The notes under the pieces: model-generated
What the model was told of the DNA's origin: nothing
Databases searched by the model: none
The model's input: the letters and a program-made list of their open reading frames with translations, nothing else
Program-made: the position numbers and the translations under genes
Part shown: in pieces, positions 1-12,114 of the stretch
Layout: each line of letters opens with the position of its first letter
Numbering within the stretch: the stretch's first letter is position 1
From: Owenia fusiformis
Lineage: Eukaryota > Annelida > Polychaeta > Sabellida > Oweniidae
Reading direction: 5' to 3'
Assembly: GCA_903813345.2 (NCBI GenBank)
Contig: CAIIXF020000010.1
Coordinates: 11,969,181 to 12,033,180, forward strand
Length of the DNA stretch: 64,000 nucleotides

Positions 1-82
1 GCATTGTGACCATTGCTTCATAACATTGTGACCATTGCTTCATAGCATTGTGACCATTGCTTCATAACATTGTGACCATTGT
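1..82. repeat. 22-bp minisatellite cut by the window edge
   Basis: About 3.7 copies of a 22-bp unit beginning cattgtgaccattgcttcat, alternating only at one base (ataa/atag). It continues off the left edge, so total copy number is unknown. Confidence 0.85.
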
Positions 83-1395
83 GAAGTAGATAGAATGAGG
101 GAGTAGTGACTATAAGATGATTTTCCAAACAGGTGTCTTAACAAATATTCAAAAGTACTTATATTCAAATGTTCGATTTTGTTTACTATACTTGACTGAT
201 ACAAATTTAGAATCTATTTAATCCATAGACTAAATATTGAGAATATCAGAATGAAAAAAAACTTAGAAACAACTTCAAAAGATTATCTCCAAAACATATA
301 CATTACATATACACTACTAAGTGACAGGTCAAACAGATATCATTTTATAATATCTAACTAATTATAGGAATTAATAAGCAACTACAATCAACAAAATTTG
401 AAGTAAACATAATATTGTGATGCCAAATTCTTGTTCACCCAGACTTGACATCTAGCACCTCATGTCAGAGAAGGAACTGTTCCTAAACACTAGAGACATT
501 CTACCTAACATTGGTTATCACTTGGGATCATAAAGCTCTCTCTCCAAGGTATTACAATGTTCTCAGATCAGATATCAAAGTTATAATTCTATACAGGTAT
601 CACGAGGAAAGTTGTTATCAAGTTCCAACATTTACCATTACTAATAAGCTAAAGATGACAAAAGTAAATGACATTTCTGTTATTGTGTTAAATCCCTATA
701 AAGGTGTGTCAAGGATCAACATTTTACTGTTCATGTTAAATAATAAGCTGGTCTAAATGTAAACTAATCGAGTAGTGGTTACGGGCGTGTGGGCCTCTGC
801 TATATGTCTTAATCCACTCCATGTTTCATCTTCTCTATTCGATCAAAGAAATTATAGAAAGAGGGGGAGGGAGACAAAGATTTGATGATGACTGCTATTG
901 TACAAAGGACTGTATTGCTAGTTCACGGTTAGAACAAGGTGGCGATGACACAGTTGTTTCAGACAGACTACAAGGAGGAGATCGCCCTACATTTCATAAA
1001 TCAATATTAACTATGAATAAAATCAATACGAAACAAAACATCATGGACAGCTCATTAGTCGTGTTGTTGTTGCGATAATCCTATCAACAAGCATGGTTTA
1101 TGACGCAGAACATTTCCATAATAATACCTAAGTAAAGAAAATATGAAATATATCATTATTGTTGAGCTGAGGAATGAGCTAAAGAAGTCTCATTATTGTG
1201 TTGTTCATCCATGGGTCTTTTAAGTTGGTGGGCAGAATCATCAATCTGAAGTTGGAAGTTTATTTACATACATGCCAAAGATAAATTAGCAATAAGCAAG
1301 ATTATATCAATATTACAACAGTTCATAATAGGATTCTTCTAATTCATCAATACATTTCATTTACACTTTATTGATCAATATCCTGATAGTTTCTG
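83..1395. other. No gene seen
   Basis: AT-rich sequence with two short ORFs (511-756, 821-1078) that show no motif, no homology I recognise and no splice context. Confidence 0.6.
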
Positions 1396-1399
1396 TTAA

Positions 1400-1813
1400 G
1401 GACAGGGTGCATGTTGGGAAATTTTCTGCATTCCTCAATTGAGTCACATGTTATTTTTCAAACATGAATAACTCCTTCCCCACATTGTCTACATCTTCCA
1501 AGTTTGCACAAAGAATGCACTTCTGTGCCTAGAAAAGCCTTGTGAGAAGGTTTGTTTTGTAAAATGTATAAAAAATGAGAAAATTCAGTGAAAAAAATTT
1601 CTGAAAATTTTCTGATTTTTTTCACTGAATTTTCTTGTTTTTTATACACTTTATCAAAACATTCTTCTCACAAGTCTTTTCTAGGCACATAAGTGCACTC
1701 TTTGTGCAAAACTGGAAGATATAGACAATGAAGGAAAGGAGTGATTCTTGTTTGAAAAATAACATGTGACTCAATTGAGGAATGCAGAAAATTTCCCAAC
1801 ATGCACCCTGTCC
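1400..1813. mobile_element. Palindromic MITE flanked by TTAA
   Basis: The arms are inverted copies: the first about 69 bp from each end match almost perfectly (GGACAGGGTGCATGTTGGGA inward), and similarity continues to a central AT-rich hairpin near 1600. Both ends abut TTAA (1396-1399, 1814-1817). A second, longer copy is at 35257-36136. The TTAA duplication is like piggyBac, but the end bases are GG rather than CC, so the superfamily is left open. Confidence 0.8.
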
Positions 1814-1817
1814 TTAA

Positions 1818-2771
1818 TGATAACACATAAGAAAATAAAGGTAACTCACCTATAACAGATGATAATGTGTTGTCTTATGATGACACGGATGATATGTCAC
1901 TTGTCGTATCCACTTGCAGTATGTAATCTCGATCAGCTGTTTTGTGATATTTACGATTGTCTCTTTACTTCAAAATCCTTAGCTTCTTTCACTGAACACT
2001 ATAACTTCAAATATTCAATTCAAAATTCAAATATGACTTCAGATATTCAATTCCTTGTGGTTTTGTGTCCAATCTAATATCTCCAACAAATGTTCAGAAA
2101 TGTTTGTTATCCAAGTTGCTTCAGGTTAGGTGTGTTCACTTTGCTCACTTCTTGTTTTCTTTACTTCTTCAAGTTCATAAAATCTTATTTATATAAGCTG
2201 CTATATTCATTTCCTATATGACTCATAAGTCCCCAGTTTGTACTTTGGCTGTAAGATAATTCTGGATTGAAATGTTTTACATGTAACTCATATGCATCTT
2301 CGCTTGAATGGCCACCGCATAAAAAGATGAGCCTCCTCAATGATTCATATTTCACAGGTAATTCACTACTAAGTATCCCTGCACATTGAATGTAGGCAGT
2401 CTCTTTTTTATGTGTAGCTTTAAATATTGAATGGCCAGTCATTCAGAACCAAACAATATGCATTCCACAATATGAATCAACTGAAGGCATGCAAGCTGAT
2501 TACTGATTAGCCTATTTAGTGTTAATACCTTCAAACAGGTAAAGCTTGATTGCAAAATCATGCAAATGAGTTTGTGAATATTGTTTGTTCTGATGCTTAT
2601 CACCAGTTAATGCCTATATGACTTTGAGGCCAGTAGTGCTACTGTGAATTTATTTGAAGTAATAACATTCATGTCACATGTCAAAGTAATATGGGTATTA
2701 CCAGTTTCACTCAACTCAACTTCAAGTCCTCCATCAAGCCTGTTTGTAACCCCTCCCCCACTATCATCCAC
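1818..2771. other. No gene seen
   Basis: Short ORFs on both strands only; no splice-consistent coding or repeat signal recognised. Confidence 0.6.
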
Positions 2772-2774
2772 TAA

Positions 2775-2914
2775 TGCCTGGGTCACATTTGCTCCGATCC
2801 ATCCGCCGGAACCCGGCCGACTGAGTGTTTTGTTCAATATTGTATTCAATTTTGAACAAAATACTCAATCGGCCGGGTGCCGTAGTGAAAATCGGAGCAA
2901 ATGTGACCAAGGCA
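2775..2914. mobile_element. 140-bp palindromic MITE, TAA target duplication (Harbinger-like)
   Basis: Arms TGCCTGGGTCACATTTGCTC and its inverted partner extend into a second inverted block containing CCCGGCCGA and GTTTTGTTC. TAA flanks both ends (2772-2774, 2915-2917). Three-base TWA duplications are typical of PIF/Harbinger; assignment rests on this alone. Confidence 0.65.
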
Positions 2915-3575
2915 TAACATACGAACCTAGACTCTGAAAAGGGAGACAGATATTGTGGGGGGGGAGACATGGACTTGATGTAAGAATCTGAGTAAGAATA
3001 CAGAACATTATAATACAAACTAATAATAAACTTATAAAATTGTGTCTGAAACTCGTAGAAGTTTCAATTCGATAATGGGGTGATTTTACAACAAGGTTTT
3101 TGTGATAATTTGTTATTAATAATTCATGTAATTAAAACATAACGAAAACACTTTTATAATCACAAGTATTAGTTGGCAGTTTTTACAAATAGAAGACATA
3201 CTGTTAAACCAGTGTATTCCTTCAGTCATATGAATATGAAATACCTTGATGAATCAAGATGTATAGAAGAACAAATTTTCTAATTTGTTAATTTAACTCA
3301 TAGGGTCAGCCAAACTCAGTTCCTGTTCCCGGGGCCTGTCCCCTTTTCATTGCTCTCTAAAGAATGTATAAGAAACTGAAAGAAGAAGAAGGAAGTATCA
3401 ATAACGCTACCTGAGGGATTAGTAACACAAAAATACTGTCATTCTCTAACTTTCACAATCATAAAGGGAGGGAGGGGGGGGGGCCTTACCATCTATTTAG
3501 CCACTCTTAATTTAATTAAAGGCAGAATCAGATCTATGGGGTTGACAAAAATTCAAGCAACATGTACAATTGACC

Positions 3576-4491
3576 CACATGCTATCTATTGCAAGACTTA
3601 CGCCTGGCGTAACCGTCACCATGTTATTTAGTGTTTTTTAAGTAGCGCAAGGATCCTGCCATGACCGTGGTAGTGTTATCGCGTAAGCCTGGTATAACCG
3701 TGACAATGCTGTATTATATTGCAACGTCTGTCATGACCGCGGTAATGTTAAAGCCCCGTATGACCGTGACAATGGTTGCAAGGCCTGCCATGACCGTGGT
3801 AATGTTGAGGCCTGATACGACCGTGACAATGCTTGTAAAGCCTGCCATGACCGTGACAATGCTGTATTATATTACCGTATATAGTATGACCGTCATAATG
3901 ATTGAAAGGCCTGTCATGACCGTGAGAATGTTAAAGCCTGTCATGACCGTGGTAAGGTTAAAGCCTGATATGACCGTGACAATAGTTGCAGGGCCTCTCA
4001 TGACCGTGGTTGTATTTAAAGTAGCATGAGAACACCGTAATGACAATTTTTCTTCGTGTTTAACTACCTTAAATATGTAAATAAAGACTACTAAAAATGT
4101 GTATTAATTTCACAACGAAACCCTAATTTTTAACTCATAAATAATTTGCGAACAAATATATCTCTACTATCATTCAAGGAGGTTCGATTCGAAAGCACAT
4201 ACTTTCTATAATGATCAATTAATAAGCCTTTATCCATAAAAAATACTAACAGCAACGGGTGAAACATGAAGGTCATCAATGTCATATAAATGTTACGGCC
4301 GCGCCAGGCTTACACGATTATACTACCACGGTCATGACAGGCATTGCAATATAATACAGCATTGTCGCGGTTATACCAGGCTTTCACGATTACATTATCA
4401 CGGTCATGGCAGGATCCTTGCGCTACTTAAAAAACACTAAATAACATGGTGACGGTTACGCCAGGCGTTAGTCTTGCAACAGATAGGGTCT
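3576..4491. mobile_element. Mutator-like TIR element carrying an internal minisatellite
   Basis: Exact 9-bp direct repeats CAATTGACC flank the element (3567-3575, 4492-4500), the duplication size of Mutator-like elements. The terminal inverted repeats are about 195 bp long and share GCAAGACT-ACGCCTGGCGTAACC and the following block with GCGCAAGGATCCTGCC. Between them is an array of 27-30-bp units built on ATGACCGTG (about 3660-4030). No transposase is present. Confidence 0.75.
3660..4030. repeat. 27/30-bp tandem array inside the Mutator-like element
   Basis: About 13 degenerate units of the form ATGACCGTGGTAATG-TTAAAGCCTGYC. Unit lengths are 27 or 30 bp, both multiples of three, so a 122-codon frame stays open with repeats like KPxMTVxML. 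The same motif occurs in both terminal inverted repeats, so the array appears to be an amplified end motif. Confidence 0.85.
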
Positions 4492-4525
4492 CAATTGACC
4501 TACCACTCTATTCCTTACAATCTCA

Positions 4526-4806
4526 GGCCTGTCAACTGTCCCGCAATTTGCGTATTTGTCACGCATTTGCTGAAAAATTTGAAGTCACGCCAGTTTTTTT
4601 TGCGTGACAGAAAATGTCACGCAAAATACGCATTTTACCTGGTAATTGTAAAGCAAAAAATATTTCTGTAGAAATTTTTTCGAAATATGTTTACGATACG
4701 GTAAAAATACGAACGCCGGAAAAAAACGAACGCAATTTGTTCGGATTTGTCACGCGAATTCTGTATGTGTCACGCATGTTCATTGGAAATTTTTCGTACA
4801 GCCCTG
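4526..4806. mobile_element. Short hAT-like nonautonomous element
   Basis: Perfect 8-bp direct repeats CAATCTCA at 4518-4525 and 4807-4814. The right end inverted reads CAGGGCTGT and the left end GGCCTGTC, which resembles a hAT terminus that has lost two bases. The interior repeats TGTCACGC four or five times. It sits directly beside the Mutator-like element. Confidence 0.65.
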
Positions 4807-4814
4807 CAATCTCA

Positions 4815-6274
4815 ATGGTAACCATTCTTATAGAAAAATAATACATTATTGTAAAAATCTTTAGTTTTCCTGAAATAAAGTGTGCACTTTGGGAATTTTT
4901 AGAAAATAGGCATGAATAGGAATCACATAAGCCAGAAATTTTCTAAAATTGAAATGATTTTTAGTTAGGCTGCTCGCTAAATCTGATTCTCTCTTTAATA
5001 CATGCCTGTATTCCAAGACCCAAATGTTAACTGTAAATTCTACCCTCTGACATGTCTGAGTGTAGACACTGGCCTTTCCTAGAAAACAAGGGACCTGACA
5101 AAATTAATCATGAAGTTTTCTTGAAAATTTCTGACCGAACAATTCTTGATTCTGTATGGACTCTTAGTAAAATTTATCATTAATCAATTGTTAATGTCAC
5201 ATTGGTAATTAAGCCACTCCTTCGAAAATAATAAAAATCAAGCCCCACTTGCTGGACACGATGGACAAGTACTGGTTCTTTATATGAACCTGTACCTTCC
5301 CCATTTTCCTTTTCACATTATTTTAATCAAGTTCAATATTCACCAAACAATGAATGAAAACTGAAAAACACCTGCCAGAAAATTCATACACTACATTGAG
5401 TTGTTACATGTATAATTGTGGTTATATGACAACATTACATAAATTATTAAACTTGTGGTTCACATAGACATGCAGATGAATAATACAGATTTATAACATA
5501 CAAGACACATTCCATTTTGACTCAAGACTACGGAAGGAAACAGGCTATAAATTATTTCTATCATTTGAAAAAATAAAAGGTACTATGATATCATACAAAA
5601 GTCATGATACATGACAATTTGCAGTTGTTTCCATTCATATTGTGGGAATGAGTTGATGCTAACTTTTCTATTTCAAAATGATTTCAGTTTTATGCAAAGC
5701 TATAGTACATTTATTCAACTGAGCTACAGGTATGTATTCATAATCTATTGTGTACATATATACATTGGCCATCTCATATATTCACCTTGTTTCATCTGGC
5801 AAAGTACATTTTCAATTATCTAAGAATGAGAAGTGAAGCCATGAAAATCCAATGGGGAAATTTTCGTGTAATGAGCCTAAAGATTTATGCCCCCCCCCCC
5901 TCCGTAAGTCATGTAAGTTGGACCCTGAAAAAATGGGGCCCAGAATCTGGTCCTCCCCAAACTGGGCAATTTAGTCTGACATGACTGGGCATTAATTTTT
6001 TGGGACCCCCTCCCTCTCAATTTCAAGACTGCACCCGCTTTAGTTTTTGCTTATTCAAGTTTGTTGAATTTTTAAGTCATTAACCTCAATAGAAAGATTT
6101 ATACACATTTTATGGAAAGGTGGTCATAAACAGTAAAAATAAAGTAGAGCCAATGACTATCAAATGCCTCATTGATTGAATTCAGTGAGGTGTCAAAGAA
6201 AAACATTCCAAAGATTATTAAATTCCTTCAAACTTGAATCGATCTTTTTTCTTCCAATGGTTGTTTACTTCGTA
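4815..6274. other. No gene seen
   Basis: AT-rich, with a poly-C run at 5890-5900. The short ORFs at 5611-5984 show no recognisable domain. Confidence 0.6.
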
Positions 6275-6425
6275 CAGTGAAACCTGTTAATCATGTCTGA
6301 ATGCCACTTTGACTGGCCAAAAATGTACAGATGAGCAGGTTTTCACATTTCAAGGTTTTTATGGGAGATAAGAAATTTGGGACGAAGAAAAAGTGTTCAC
6401 ATTGAGAGGAGTCCAGATATACAAG
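6275..6425 (+). mobile_element. Fragment of a pogo/Tigger-like MITE
   Basis: Starts with TA-CAGTGAAACCTGTTAATC and carries the same inner blocks (TTTCAAGGTTTTTATGGGA, gtccagat) as the complete copy at 61017-61490. It ends where SINE sequence begins, so it was probably cut by the SINE. Confidence 0.55.
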
Positions 6426-6583
6426 TGTAACGACCCTTGGGCACATCCATCGGGGAGCTATAATGTAACAAGCCAGACACCAGACTTGAAAGGGAGTGTG
6501 TTAAATTCAATGCCCAGTGCGGGAATCAAACCCAGAGCATTTCGCTCGCAAGGCAGATGCTCTACCCCTGAGCCAATAAGGGC
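6425..6583 (-). mobile_element. tRNA-derived SINE
   Basis: The minus strand from 6583 to 6511 is a 73-nt tRNA-like head with an A box (TGGCTCAGGGGTAGAGC), a B box (GGTTTGATTCC), matching acceptor stem ends GCCC/GGGC, and an anticodon loop CTTGCGA that would read Ala (UGC). The body runs on to about 6425. A stem mismatch and an attached non-tRNA body argue against a working tRNA gene. Confidence 0.7.
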
Positions 6584-7048
6584 TAGCCAATACAGCTGAG
6601 ACTGTAGTAGTGACTTGCAATCAAAGGTCATTACACCAGGATGTGCATACACTTGGAACCAGGTCTGTTTCATTGTAAAAATGGGATTAAGCTTTTTAAA
6701 TTCTCACATTTAGATTGCAATTAACCATAGATGACGACTACTCTTTTTCCATCTTATTCATCAGCAATGTTTTTTTTAGATTTTAGAGGATGGTGCATAA
6801 ACCTGGGGATGGCTCTGGATGTCTGAGTACAACCATTGCAGCTTATTCAGATGCTATCTATATGAGAACATACTCACTTGACACAGGTGGTCAAGGTACA
6901 GGTATATAGATGCAATAAAGATGTCACCCTATTCAAATGCACTGATCTATCAAGTATTACAGCAACACAATTGGCACACCTAATTCAGAATTTGAGAAAT
7001 TGTACTCTATAAAAATCCAAGTAAAATAGCTCATTATTACTTATTATA

Positions 7049-7654
7049 CAGGGTAGGCCAAAAAAGGTAACCCGAACAAACCTTAATAACCTTACAAACC
7101 TTAATAACTGTCATGCAGTATGGGGTTTAAGTCATATTTGGCACATTTGAACCCAGTTCAGTGTTTTTTCATTCAATGAAGTTTCATTGGTCTGTTCCAA
7201 ATGGTCATGATTCTATTGCTATTTTACAAAACATGCCGAAAATGCTAAAACATACCAAAAGCACCCAATACGAACCCGCAGCATTTTATCTTTGGGGCTA
7301 TTTCAAAGAGAATGTGTACACTTACAACCCTAGAAGCATAAGTGAGTTGAAACAAGACATTATAAGGAAAATGAGAGCCATTACACAAGATATATGTGAG
7401 CGTGTCGTCAGAAAACTTCACCCAAAGCATTCAAGTCTTCCGCTTGAGAAAAGACAGGCAATTTGAGCATATTACATTATTATGTAAAATGGTCATAAAA
7501 TTTTGACCACTTGGAATAGACCAGTGAAACTTGGTTGAATGAAAGTACATTGAACATGTTGAACAAGGTTCAATCACATCAGATATAACTTTAAATCCAA
7601 ACTTGATGACCGAGTTATTAGATTTGTTCGATTAACCTTTTTTGGCTTACCCTG
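7049..7654 (+). mobile_element. Mariner/Tc-like deletion derivative with a transposase remnant
   Basis: Terminal inverted repeats CAGGGTA(G/A)GCCAAAAAAGGT extend for about 35 bp and are flanked by TA (7047-7048, 7655-7656), as expected for IS630-Tc1-mariner elements. Inside, 7161-7466 encodes the C-terminal end of a DDE transposase. At 606 bp the element has lost the rest of its transposase gene. Confidence 0.85.
7161..7466 (+). pseudogene. Transposase C-terminal fragment (DDE_3 type)
   Basis: A 101-aa frame containing AAFYLWGYFKENVY, YNPRSISELKQDI and CERVVRKL. This is the arrangement seen at the end of mariner-like transposases (FFLWGYLKxxVY, Px-I-ELK). The catalytic acids upstream are absent, so it cannot be active. 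Confidence 0.85.
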
Positions 7655-8204
7655 TAGTAGGATTGCCTCAAAACAAGAATCTGCTATTAAAGTTAACTTT
7701 ATGATAATACTTCCAATTAAAAGTTCTACAGCATTTTGAAAATATGTTTTGCCAAATATACCATTTAATTTGTTTCAACAAGAACTAAAGAATAAAAAGC
7801 ATTTTCTCTGAACTACTCTCACGCACTTATTTTTAATTTCTAGCATATTTTCAACATATTTCAATTATGCATAATAAGAAAGCAATGAATTCACACTATT
7901 TAAGAGGTAGTTTGAAATCTAAAGGAAAAAATAGATTCACATGACAAATTGATAATATCCTTGGTTAATACTGTAATACATGTAAGACTTATATAAGCCA
8001 ATGTGGTTTTAACTTTAAATGGAGCCTATGTTCATTTTTAAGTCAAAAAGTATCTTAATGTTTCATAAGTATGCATTTCCGAGATGATAATGTTTATATT
8101 TCATGGGATTTGTTATTTCCTTATGATCTTCCAGTCTATCAAGTACATTTTTATTTTCATCTTTTGGGTGTTGAATCATTCCCCTTCCTGCATGATCTTA
8201 GCTA

Positions 8205-8318
8205 GGCATTAACATGCAAAATGTCACCACATACCATTTGTTACAGATGCTGACAACCAAACACCATTCACAAAAAGGTTGGAGAGTATAACAATATGTC
8301 ACCACTTGTGGTGTTGAC
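8205..8318. repeat. Dispersed repeat (AACATGCAAAATGTCAC family)
   Basis: Matches 23551-23672 over most of its length (AACATGCAAAATGTCAC, CATTTGTTACAGATGCT, blocks with CAAACA and a final GGTGGTGA-like part). A short form is at 20213-20262. No terminal structure was resolved. Confidence 0.6.
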
Positions 8319-8469
8319 ATAACTAGACAGAATCAAGGTGGGACATAAGGATTCACATCTATTGATTAAAAATTGAATTATGACAGGTCCCTTTGTCACA
8401 CCCAAATCATGTAGATATCCACTAACATCATTTCGTAACAAGCAGCCAACATAAAATATGATTTCAAAT

Positions 8470-9469
8470 ATAAAGCAGACCATACCTCTTTATTGAACCT
8501 TATTCTATGATCAATTCTTACATAATAGGCCTGTAATTCATTTACTTCTCAATCAACTTTGCTACACCGGACTAAAAGATTCCTTGAAAGACACTGACAT
8601 TTGATCATCTCCAAATGTGACTTTAATTATCTACAATTAAATTTTCATTAAATCATTCATTGGCAACATTATTAAGGAGGGTAGCAAACTTTACCGAAGA
8701 TTCCACTCCATCAATTACATACATTGACAAAAACAAAAATTGAATGACAAGGACCAACCTTAAGGTTGTTCCTTGTCAATACATGAGTAACAACAAAGCT
8801 ATGAGAGTACAATGTCTTGCCAAAAAAAGAATTTTTCCAGGGTCATTGTGTAGATTTTTTCCTAAAAGGAGCCTTGAATGTTTCTGTGATCATTGAGACT
8901 TCAGGAAAATTGAGTAAGATTGTTCATTGATGATATTTAGACAGCAGCTTTTTGGAGCATGGTTAGTAGTACCCTTTGCAATAACTCATTTCACTCTTAC
9001 AATTGGAGATAATTCTACAATCTAGCCTGATATGATATCCAATCAGAATATGTAGACATAAGGTCTTGATACTACATTCTCTGCAAAATAGTTCACAATT
9101 ATTTTACATTCCAACTCCCATAGAAAACCATGGAAGCTTATAATGCTATATTCTATTGCTAATATCAGTAAAATCATCAGTAATAATAGAGGGTAGCGTG
9201 GCTTGCCAATATGGATTCAGGGTACATGATTAGCAAGATTGAATGCAAACATCCACTCATACAGCTACCAAATATACAGCAGGTCTCCAGAAGCTCCAGA
9301 CTTGCAACAGCAGAGGTTAACACCCAACAAGTCCATTTAAGGCATAATACCATAACACTATAGACCATCAACTTTAAATAACAATTTTCGAGATCTGATT
9401 TTACACATTACAGCCTTCAATTTCCACACACAAAGACTTAATGATAATTTCAATTTGAAATATAAATGT
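8470..9469 (-). other. Probable RPRD2 3'UTR (approximate)
   Basis: After the stop at 9470-9472 the minus strand continues without recognisable coding. The nearest AATAAA on the minus strand that I found is at 8489-8494 (TTTATT on plus), which would give a 3'UTR of about 1 kb. Weaker signals exist (for example near 8621), so the end is uncertain. Confidence 0.4.
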
Positions 9470-12114
9470 TCAGAATCGTGGTGGAAATCGTCCCTTCCTA
9501 TCAGCAAAAGGCGAAGGAGGGGGAGGTATAGGGGGCGGCACAGGTCTCTTAGTAGGCCTCGAGTAAGTAGGCTCTCTGTAGTATTGATCCCTTGGATCCC
9601 TATAGTGATCATCATAACCATCTCGATCCCTTGAGTAATAATCAGCTGATCCTCTTCGATCATAATAATCCCGTGATTCCCGTCGATCATGATCACGTTC
9701 ATAGTCTCTATCATATTCACGATCATAGTCTCGTTTCCTTTGACCACCGTGATTGTAGTCCTTATGTTCGAATTCTCTACCACTATTTGATCTACGGTCT
9801 TCCTTTTCACTAATACGACGTTCTCTGGATCCACCACGATCAGATCCCTTGTCACTGTCAGCTTTCTGTACCACTGAGTGCATTTTCTTACTGTCAGACT
9901 TATCTCCTCCTCCACCTAAGAAAGCCATTAGTTCTTTCTCTATTAAATCTTGGGCTTCTGCTTCAAGTTGGGCTTTCTTGTTTGGGTCTATAGGGGGCTC
10001 TGACTGTCTAGGAGGGGGCGGGGCTTCCTTGGGCTCTGGGGGCTTAGCAGAATTTGAATCAGCCTCAGTAGTGCTGTTTGAGGGTGTAGGCGGTGCACTA
10101 GCTCGACGTTTTAATTTATTGATGAATTCCTCCTGTTCGGCTGCAAGTTTGTCTTCAGCACGTTTCTCAGCTGCGAGTTTCTCACTGACTGATGATGGAG
10201 CAGGTGCCTGGCCAGATTGGGGGGTGGGCCCATTGTTTGAGTTCACTTGGTTGGGGACACCTCCATAGAGTGCTGAGCCAGGGGGTGGTTGGAACATGGC
10301 ATTAGACGTAGATGTGGGGGGTCCACTAGAGGGGCCACTATGAGGCAATGGTGGTCTAGGGGATTGTTGAAACATATTGCCAGTAGGAGGGGACACACCC
10401 ATAGGTGCCCTTGGCTGTGAGTACATTGAATCTACCTGCTGGGGGTTGGAAGGTCCCCCCTGGTTCATTGAAGTCCTATCTATAACACGTAAATTAGATG
10501 GCTGCACCTCAGGGGTAGAAACACTATTAGGTCGCACGCTAGGAGAGGGAACCGGGTTAGCAGATGGTCCACCAAATTGATTAGAGGTATTTGGGGGAGG
10601 GAAGCGATTAGAAAGATTTGCTATTGACTGAGGGGCAGACATGGGAGCCTGCTGTTGAGACTGGGACATAGGGGGTCGTTGATGTACGGGGTAAAGCTGG
10701 CTGGGAGAGGGTGGGGTCATGCCTGGGAGAGCAGCATAGGAAGGCACCTGGGCCCTTGGGGGAGGAGATGTTAATCTCGGGCCTAAAGTTGTGGGAGATG
10801 GTGACTGATTTGGTCCCCCAAACCCAACGGAAAATGGTCTTGCCTGGGGGGTTATTTGGGGAGATTGGGGTTGTCCTCCAGGCCTAAAGCTACTTTTGAA
10901 CCCTGGGGGTGGGGTATTAGGATCGAATCCTGGGGGTGGAACACTTGTATCAGGACGAGATGGGGCATTGAATGGCTGACCAGAGAATTGAGGTTGGATG
11001 CCAGGTCTCGGAGGAACCCCCTGAGGAGGTAATCCTTGCTGTTGGGGAATTCCCTGTTGAGGGGGCATTCCTTGCCTCGGAGGCATCCCCTGCTGGGGAT
11101 TCCCTTGAGGGGATATGGCTTGTTGTCCTGGTTGGGGAATCCCCTGTTGTGGAGGCATACCTTGAGGTGGTGGCATTCTCTGTTGAGGCAAGGGCATTCC
11201 TTGTTGGGGAGGGCCTTGCTGCTGGGGGTGGCCTGGCTGTCCCTGAGGTGGGGGAATAACAGGAGATTGCTGAAGTGGCACCCCTAAATGGGATTGTGGA
11301 GGACGCAACCCAGGTGCCTGTTGCTGATTCAAACCAGGAATTTGCTGTTGAGGGTTTAATCCAGGAATTTGCTGTTGCTGATTCAAACCAGGAATTTGCT
11401 GTTGATGATTCAGGCCAGGTATTTGCTGTTGCTGATTCAAACCAGGAATTTGCTGTTGCTGATTCAGGCCAGGTATTTGCTGAGCATTCAAGCCAGGGAT
11501 CTGCTGTTGTCTCGGACTAAGTGGTTGTGCCACTGAGCTTGATGGTTGAACCTGTGGGTGAATCACTTGTCTAGGTACAAACATACCAGCTGGGGATACC
11601 ATAGGAGCAGTCTGGTGGCCTGAACTAGGGAGACCAGGCGTCTGGATACTAGGAGTGGCATCATGCTGGGTGGAGGGGATCACTATAGGTATTCCTCCTG
11701 AGCTATGATCAGCTCCACTATCAGTACGAGTGCGCTTCCTGGTGGTTTCAGGGGGAGGTGTTAAATCTGATTCAACACCGTCATCATCCTCATCATCATC
11801 ATCTTCGATTGCCTCCCCACGTGAAACCTTCACCTGTTTCTTGACAGATTTAGTTAACTTTGATAAACCTCGAAGAAAACTTGATGTCTTAAGACCACCA
11901 GGTTTTTTCGACTGGTTTATAATGTTAGTTAGAAAGTCTATAGGGTTCGATGGTGCCCCTTCAGTGTCTTCATCTAGCACTGGTGTACTACTGCCTCCTT
12001 CATCTTTGGTGGTCTTATCTTCTGGCTCTTTATCATCTGTTCCTCCATACATGGCACGATTCAACATAGAGCCTATACGTGACTCTAGAGAACTCTGCTG
12101 AGGCTTACTGGGTT
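9470..12114 (-). CDS. RPRD2: RPRD2 exon 10: long low-complexity C-terminal exon
   Basis: The acceptor is tgttatttcag. The exon encodes residues 383-1263. In order, it shows an acidic run near residue 489, a basic RKRTR patch, about nine copies of QQ(Q)IPGLN at about 587-647, a long Pro/Gln/Gly region, a charged helix at about 1025-1055 ([20 protein letters not shown]), and an Arg/Asp/Tyr-rich tail ending in [18 protein letters not shown]. Long disordered C-termini are typical of RPRD2. Several long ORFs on the plus strand here are only reflections of this biased coding sequence. Confidence 0.9.

Noticed and set aside
3661-4029. 122-codon ORF with repeated MTV motifs
   Set aside because: It follows from tandem units of 27/30 bp inside a transposon; no other coding evidence.
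4474-4841. Overlapping 65- and 75-codon ORFs
   Set aside because: They fall across the border of the hAT-like element with 8-bp duplications and show no domain.
6511-6583. tRNA-Ala gene on the minus strand
   Set aside because: It has A and B boxes but mismatched stems and is joined to a repeat body; a SINE head is the better reading.
9592-12101. Several plus-strand ORFs of 67-139 codons
   Set aside because: They are reflections of the low-complexity RPRD2 exon 10 on the other strand.
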